Below the pieces are notes generated by a model. That model worked only from the letters and a program-made list of their open reading frames with translations. It searched no databases and was not told where the DNA came from. Shown here piece by piece: positions 6,025 to 9,130 of a stretch of DNA of 9,130 nt (its first letter is position 1; every line of letters starts with the position of its first letter). Both the position numbers and the translations under genes were made by a program. Source of the DNA: an uncultured Sphingomonadaceae bacterium. GTDB lineage: Bacteria > Pseudomonadota > Alphaproteobacteria > Sphingomonadales > Sphingomonadaceae. The stretch spans positions 1-9,130 of the forward strand of contig CALKXX010000215.1 in the NCBI GenBank assembly GCA_938003725.1, in the 5' to 3' direction.

Positions 6025-7352
6025 ACCAGTTCACCGCCAACCCACGTCGCCTTTACGTTGACTGATTTCAAATCTTTGCCAGCCTCCAGCCACGTGCGGT
6101 CGATCAGGCACAGATCGGCCGGCGCACCGATGGTTATTTGCCGTGGTTTGCCGCCCGCGTTGTTCCAGGGCTTTGTGTAAAGCGCCAAAGCAGCATCGGG
6201 GGAAACCGCTTCACCGGCGCCCAATTGTCGCGGCCGTTTTGCCGCGCTCGCCATTGCTGCCCAAGGGCTCAGGTCGCCAAAAGGTGCGTCACTGCCCGCG
6301 GCCAATTTTAGCCCAGCGTCTTTGAGCGATTTGAGCGGCCAAAGATGATCCAGATCATCCGGTTCGATATCCCGAATATAAGCCGCTTCCCGCTCGGTAA
6401 CGAAATGCGGTTGAGTCACCACGGTCAACCCGAGTTTATTCATCCATGATATTGCGACATCATCAGCAATCGCGGCATGCTCGATCCGATCTCCGGGGTG
6501 AGGCTGCGCCTCTTCAATGGCCGCGAGGCTGAGCATCAGCTCAGCGCGCGTGACACAGTGAATTGCCACCGCTCGATTATGTGCATGCGCATCCGCAATA
6601 ACCCTCGTCAAATGATCCAGTGATGGCAAATCATGGTCATGGTTGTGGATTTTCAGCGGGCCAATATGATCGGCTTGCTGGCTTTTTAAGCCGCTTAGGT
6701 CAGTTCCCCCCATCACGCATAAATTTAGCGGCTGTGCGGCGTGCAAATAGTGCGCGAGATCCGCTCGATCATTGCCGGGCGTTACTTCGGTCACGCCGGT
6801 AATACCCAGCGATAACAGCTTCTGGATCAATGGTTTTAGATCGGGTCGCCGGCCGCCTAGCGCAGAACGTAGCACTGCATCACCATCAATCAATCGCCCA
6901 TCGTCCGGAATATCAATATCAAGTAACTTCATGGCTTTACTGTTAAAAATCCACATCCGACCGCCACGATGTTGAATACGGATGGGTCGATCGGCCCCAT
7001 GGACATCCAGCCATCCCCGATCAATTTCCCCGGCGACCGAGGCGTGATAACCAATGCCGCGAATCCATTCGTCACCATCCGCAGCGGATAGCGCAGCGAT
7101 AAGAGCGGTCTGATCTTCCACATATGGCGGACCGCAGCGCACGGAATTTAGCGCAGCGGCAGAGGCATTGAGATGGATATGATGATCGTGTAAACCGGGC
7201 AACAGAGCGCATCCGTTCGCGTCATACACATATTCCCCATCGTCACCTTCCAGTGCATTTGCGAGAGCCGTGATCACGCCATCGCGAAGACGAATATCGG
7301 ATAACTTACCCGTGACCTCAGCATTGCTGATCAGCATAGACCTGTTCAACAT
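5979..7352 (-). CDS. Amidohydrolase family protein (YtcJ-like, metal-dependent hydrolase)
   Basis: A 457-residue member of the amidohydrolase superfamily (TIM-barrel metal hydrolases). Metal ligands are visible in order: the strand-1 H58-I-H60 in GLHDHHIH, H265 in AIHC, H292 in IEHA and D355 in AAGSDAP. K234 is a possible carbamylated-lysine position, which is uncertain. The N-terminal and C-terminal beta-sandwich pieces (about 1-50 and 405-445, with GAPADLCLID) are typical. There is no signal peptide, so it is probably cytoplasmic. Such enzymes hydrolyse C-N or C-O bonds, including cyclic amides, lactones and esters; here it could open a ring or hydrolyse an intermediate, but that is only inference from the operon. 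The ATG at 7352 overlaps the CoA-transferase stop by 7 bases, with GGCGAG upstream; a second ATG at 7337 is also possible. It is the last gene of the minus-strand operon. Confidence 0.9.
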   Translation of the reverse strand: MLNRSMLISNAEVTGKLSDIRLRDGVITALANALEGDDGEYVYDANGCALLPGLHDHHIHLNASAAALNSVRCGPPYVEDQTALIAALSAADGDEWIRGIGYHASVAGEIDRGWLDVHGADRPIRIQHRGGRMWIFNSKAMKLLDIDIPDDGRLIDGDAVLRSALGGRRPDLKPLIQKLLSLGITGVTEVTPGNDRADLAHYLHAAQPLNLCVMGGTDLSGLKSQQADHIGPLKIHNHDHDLPSLDHLTRVIADAHAHNRAVAIHCVTRAELMLSLAAIEEAQPHPGDRIEHAAIADDVAISWMNKLGLTVVTQPHFVTEREAAYIRDIEPDDLDHLWPLKSLKDAGLKLAAGSDAPFGDLSPWAAMASAAKRPRQLGAGEAVSPDAALALYTKPWNNAGGKPRQITIGAPADLCLIDRTWLEAGKDLKSVNVKATWVGGELVYETNSSTKPHSSAV

Positions 7353-8689
7353 AGACTCGCCATTATGCTGTTGGTGCTATCACCTGGTCCTTCAATCGCT
7401 CCGGATGGGGCGCGCATCGAATATAGATCATCGCTGTTCGCATCGGCCATTGCTTGCCAGTTCACGGCAATTTTATTCCAATCCGGTTCTTCGTGATCCA
7501 ATTGCATCGCACGACAGACAATATCACGCATCGACAGATCGAGTATATAGCCACCACCGGCTTGCCATTTGGTCCAAGCGGCCAGTGCCCCGAATATTCC
7601 GGATAGTGGATCGGCAATGGCATCTCCAACAAAACATGGTTCACCCCACGCTTTTTCCATGATCGAACTTAAACCTGCTCCAACTCCGATATCATCGCCA
7701 AAGCCAATACGGCTTTCTTCGCCGCCATGCGCAACTAGGCGCAACCAAAGCTTGCCCGGTTTTTGTCGCGTCAAATCCTCCGCATCAATCCCCAGCTGCT
7801 TCAATGCTCTGGGCCGTGACGCTTCAATTACGATATCGGCAGCATTGATTAGTTTTTTGAGGCCAAAACGTCCTTCGGTCGATGTAAAATCAAAAGCAGC
7901 ACATTGTTTGTCCGCATTCAGCACATGATAAAATGCACCATTGCCTTGGCGCGCACCATCGGGCCGCGAGTGGCTTTCGACTTTCACAATCTGCGCGCCC
8001 ATAAGATGGAGCAAGTTACCCGCCAATGGGCCGGCCCACAGGCTGGACAGATCAACGACCAGGGGACGCTTTGACGAATTATCCGCCGGCTGGAATCGAT
8101 GCTCTACAAACCAAGGCTGCTTTAGGGGCAGACTATCGAAGGCGATTGCCATGCCCAATTCGGCTCCCCTGTGCACCAGTTGCCGCGCCTCGCACGATTG
8201 GGCGATCCTCTCAATATCATCCCATGCACAAGCCGGTTCTTCCAGCCATGCCTCAAGTAAATCCCAATCACTTGCCCGCGCCAGGTTGATTGCGAAGCGG
8301 CCTTTACGGGTCTCAATCAAGCGGCAATGGCCACCAGAACTGGCCTGCCCATTTCGGGTCAATCCCATTAATCGCGCGCGCTCGCCCAGCAAAATTGCAC
8401 CATTTTCCGGTAAGTTTTGCGGATTGTTGGAAAGCGATTTGAGGGCGAGCATTGCGCCGTCCGCGCTGCTGGCCAATGGCACCGGAACCATCCGCGCTGG
8501 ACCATCTCTTTTACCGCTCAGAGCCAGCAATCCGCTCTTGTGCCACGCGATAGCTGGATGATCAGCTTCGCCGGCAAGCGATTTGCGGAGACCGAGTTCA
8601 GTCAGCAATTGCTCGCCAATCAACGGCGCAGATTTAACTTCCGGCAATCTGATCGCGGACCACGCGCCGCAACAATTTCCCTGTTTCAT
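7346..8689 (-). CDS. CoA-transferase, family III (CaiB/BaiF type), rearranged architecture
   Basis: A 447-residue protein. The family III signature starts only at about residue 209: PLVVDLSSLWAGPLAG, MGAQIVKVES (230-239), then LNADKQCAAFDF, ADIVIEASRPRALKQLG (284-300) and GDAIADPLSG (355-364). D360 is in the position of the catalytic aspartate of formyl-CoA transferase (Asp169). The expected role is to move CoA from one acyl group to another. Residues about 45-200 look like a worn second half of the same family: a SGLLALSG-KRDGP segment, GRFAINLA-like strands and a W-x-I...ELGMAIA stretch usually found near the C terminus. This suggests duplication and permutation (inference). The start is uncertain: ATG 8689 has no good ribosome binding site and overlaps the ligase gene by 56 bases; TTG codons at 8647 or further in are alternatives. 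It overlaps the downstream amidohydrolase gene by 7 bases. Confidence 0.88.
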   Translation of the reverse strand: MKQGNCCGAWSAIRLPEVKSAPLIGEQLLTELGLRKSLAGEADHPAIAWHKSGLLALSGKRDGPARMVPVPLASSADGAMLALKSLSNNPQNLPENGAILLGERARLMGLTRNGQASSGGHCRLIETRKGRFAINLARASDWDLLEAWLEEPACAWDDIERIAQSCEARQLVHRGAELGMAIAFDSLPLKQPWFVEHRFQPADNSSKRPLVVDLSSLWAGPLAGNLLHLMGAQIVKVESHSRPDGARQGNGAFYHVLNADKQCAAFDFTSTEGRFGLKKLINAADIVIEASRPRALKQLGIDAEDLTRQKPGKLWLRLVAHGGEESRIGFGDDIGVGAGLSSIMEKAWGEPCFVGDAIADPLSGIFGALAAWTKWQAGGGYILDLSMRDIVCRAMQLDHEEPDWNKIAVNWQAMADANSDDLYSMRAPSGAIEGPGDSTNSIMASLC

Positions 8690-9130
8690 TATAGGGAAGT
8701 TCGTCCAGGAAGATTATGCGGGAAGGCACCCGGCTGGACCGCAATTTGCTGCGCACCAAATTGCACAATTCTTCTTCGCCCGGTTGCTCGCCAGCACATA
8801 CAAGGGCCGCGCCAACGGCCTCTCCCCACTGCTCATCGGGAACAGCCACTACCGCTGCGTCTTTGATGCAATGGTGCGTCAATAATATTTCTTCGACTTC
8901 CCCGGGAGAAATATTTTCTCCTCCGCGAACGATGACATCATCAGCGCGCCCATCAAGAAACAGATACCCTTCGCTATCGACAAAACCGACATCCTTGGTC
9001 GGGAACCAACCTTCGCCGTCAAGTTGTGAGCCCATGCCCTTATACTCGCCGCCCACCTGTTCCCCGCGCACATAAACAAGGCCAACTTCATCCGCCCCGC
9101 AAATCGCTCCATCCTCAGATTTTATCTGTA
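8634..9130 (-). CDS. Acyl-CoA synthetase / AMP-dependent ligase, C-terminal part (cut by window edge)
   Basis: The last 164 residues of an ANL-superfamily adenylating enzyme; the frame is open to the right edge, so the true start lies outside. Visible core motifs are TKDVG (44-48 of the visible part; A7, usually TGD), the hinge D59-GR-ADDVIVRGGENISPGEVE (A8), and NETGK151-LLRR (A10) with the lysine needed for adenylation. It should activate a carboxylic acid with ATP and CoA through an acyl-AMP intermediate; the substrate-specificity region of the large N-terminal domain is not visible. The protein ends at DQIAGS (stop 8634-8636). The CoA-transferase follows directly on the same strand, with overlapping coding sequence if ATG 8689 is its start. 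Together they probably load a pathway acid onto CoA and recycle the CoA. Confidence 0.93.
   Translation of the reverse strand, partial: QIKSEDGAICGADEVGLVYVRGEQVGGEYKGMGSQLDGEGWFPTKDVGFVDSEGYLFLDGRADDVIVRGGENISPGEVEEILLTHHCIKDAAVVAVPDEQWGEAVGAALVCAGEQPGEEELCNLVRSKLRSSRVPSRIIFLDELPYNETGKLLRRVVRDQIAGS

Noticed and set aside
7941..8561. Open frame of 206 codons on the plus strand inside the CoA-transferase gene
   Set aside because: It is antisense to a gene with family motifs, lacks a ribosome binding site and resembles no protein family I know.
1..9130. CRISPR arrays, tRNA or rRNA genes, insertion sequences, phage or toxin-antitoxin genes
   Set aside because: I looked for regularly spaced repeats, conserved RNA segments, transposase motifs and terminal inverted repeats and saw none.

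Overview
The window is a dense catabolic cluster from a Gram-negative bacterium, most likely a sphingomonad-type alphaproteobacterium. This is inferred from protein style, moderate GC by eye and the gene set; no rRNA or other marker is present. Nine protein genes are visible, two of them cut by the window edges. There is no RNA gene, IS element, CRISPR array or prophage gene that I can support. No non-coding stretch exceeds 300 bases; the longest is the 189-base gap between the P450 and SDR genes.

Layout from left to right. (1) Minus strand: a cytochrome P450 (384-1781) is followed, with overlapping stop and start codons, by a Rieske [2Fe-2S] oxygenase that runs off the left edge (1-387). (2) Plus strand, divergent from the P450: a short-chain dehydrogenase (1971-2846) and, three bases later, a class-3-like aldehyde dehydrogenase (2850-4253). 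(3) Minus strand: a TetR-family regulator (4234-4929) whose 3' end overlaps that of the ALDH gene. (4) Plus strand, divergent from the regulator: a crotonase-fold enoyl-CoA hydratase/isomerase with rearranged domain order (about 5020-6024). (5) Minus strand: an operon reading acyl-CoA ligase (partial, 8634-9130), class III CoA-transferase with an unusual N-terminal half (7346-8689), and a metal-dependent amidohydrolase (5979-7352).

The genes form a plausible pathway. P450 and Rieske oxygenases would hydroxylate a hydrophobic, perhaps cyclic (terpenoid- or steroid-like) substrate. The SDR and ALDH would oxidise alcohol to carbonyl to acid. The ligase and/or CoA-transferase would make the CoA thioester. 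The crotonase-fold enzyme and the amidohydrolase would hydrate, isomerise or hydrolyse later intermediates. The substrate cannot be read from the sequence.

The most notable signals are two. First, a shared promoter-operator module (TTGACT, 17 bases, a -10 element, then a GAAC/GTTC dyad) lies in front of the P450, the SDR and the TetR gene, which points to one regulon under the local TetR protein. Second, both the crotonase and the CoA-transferase appear to carry, at the N terminus, sequence that resembles the second half of their own family, as if each arose by duplication followed by circular permutation.
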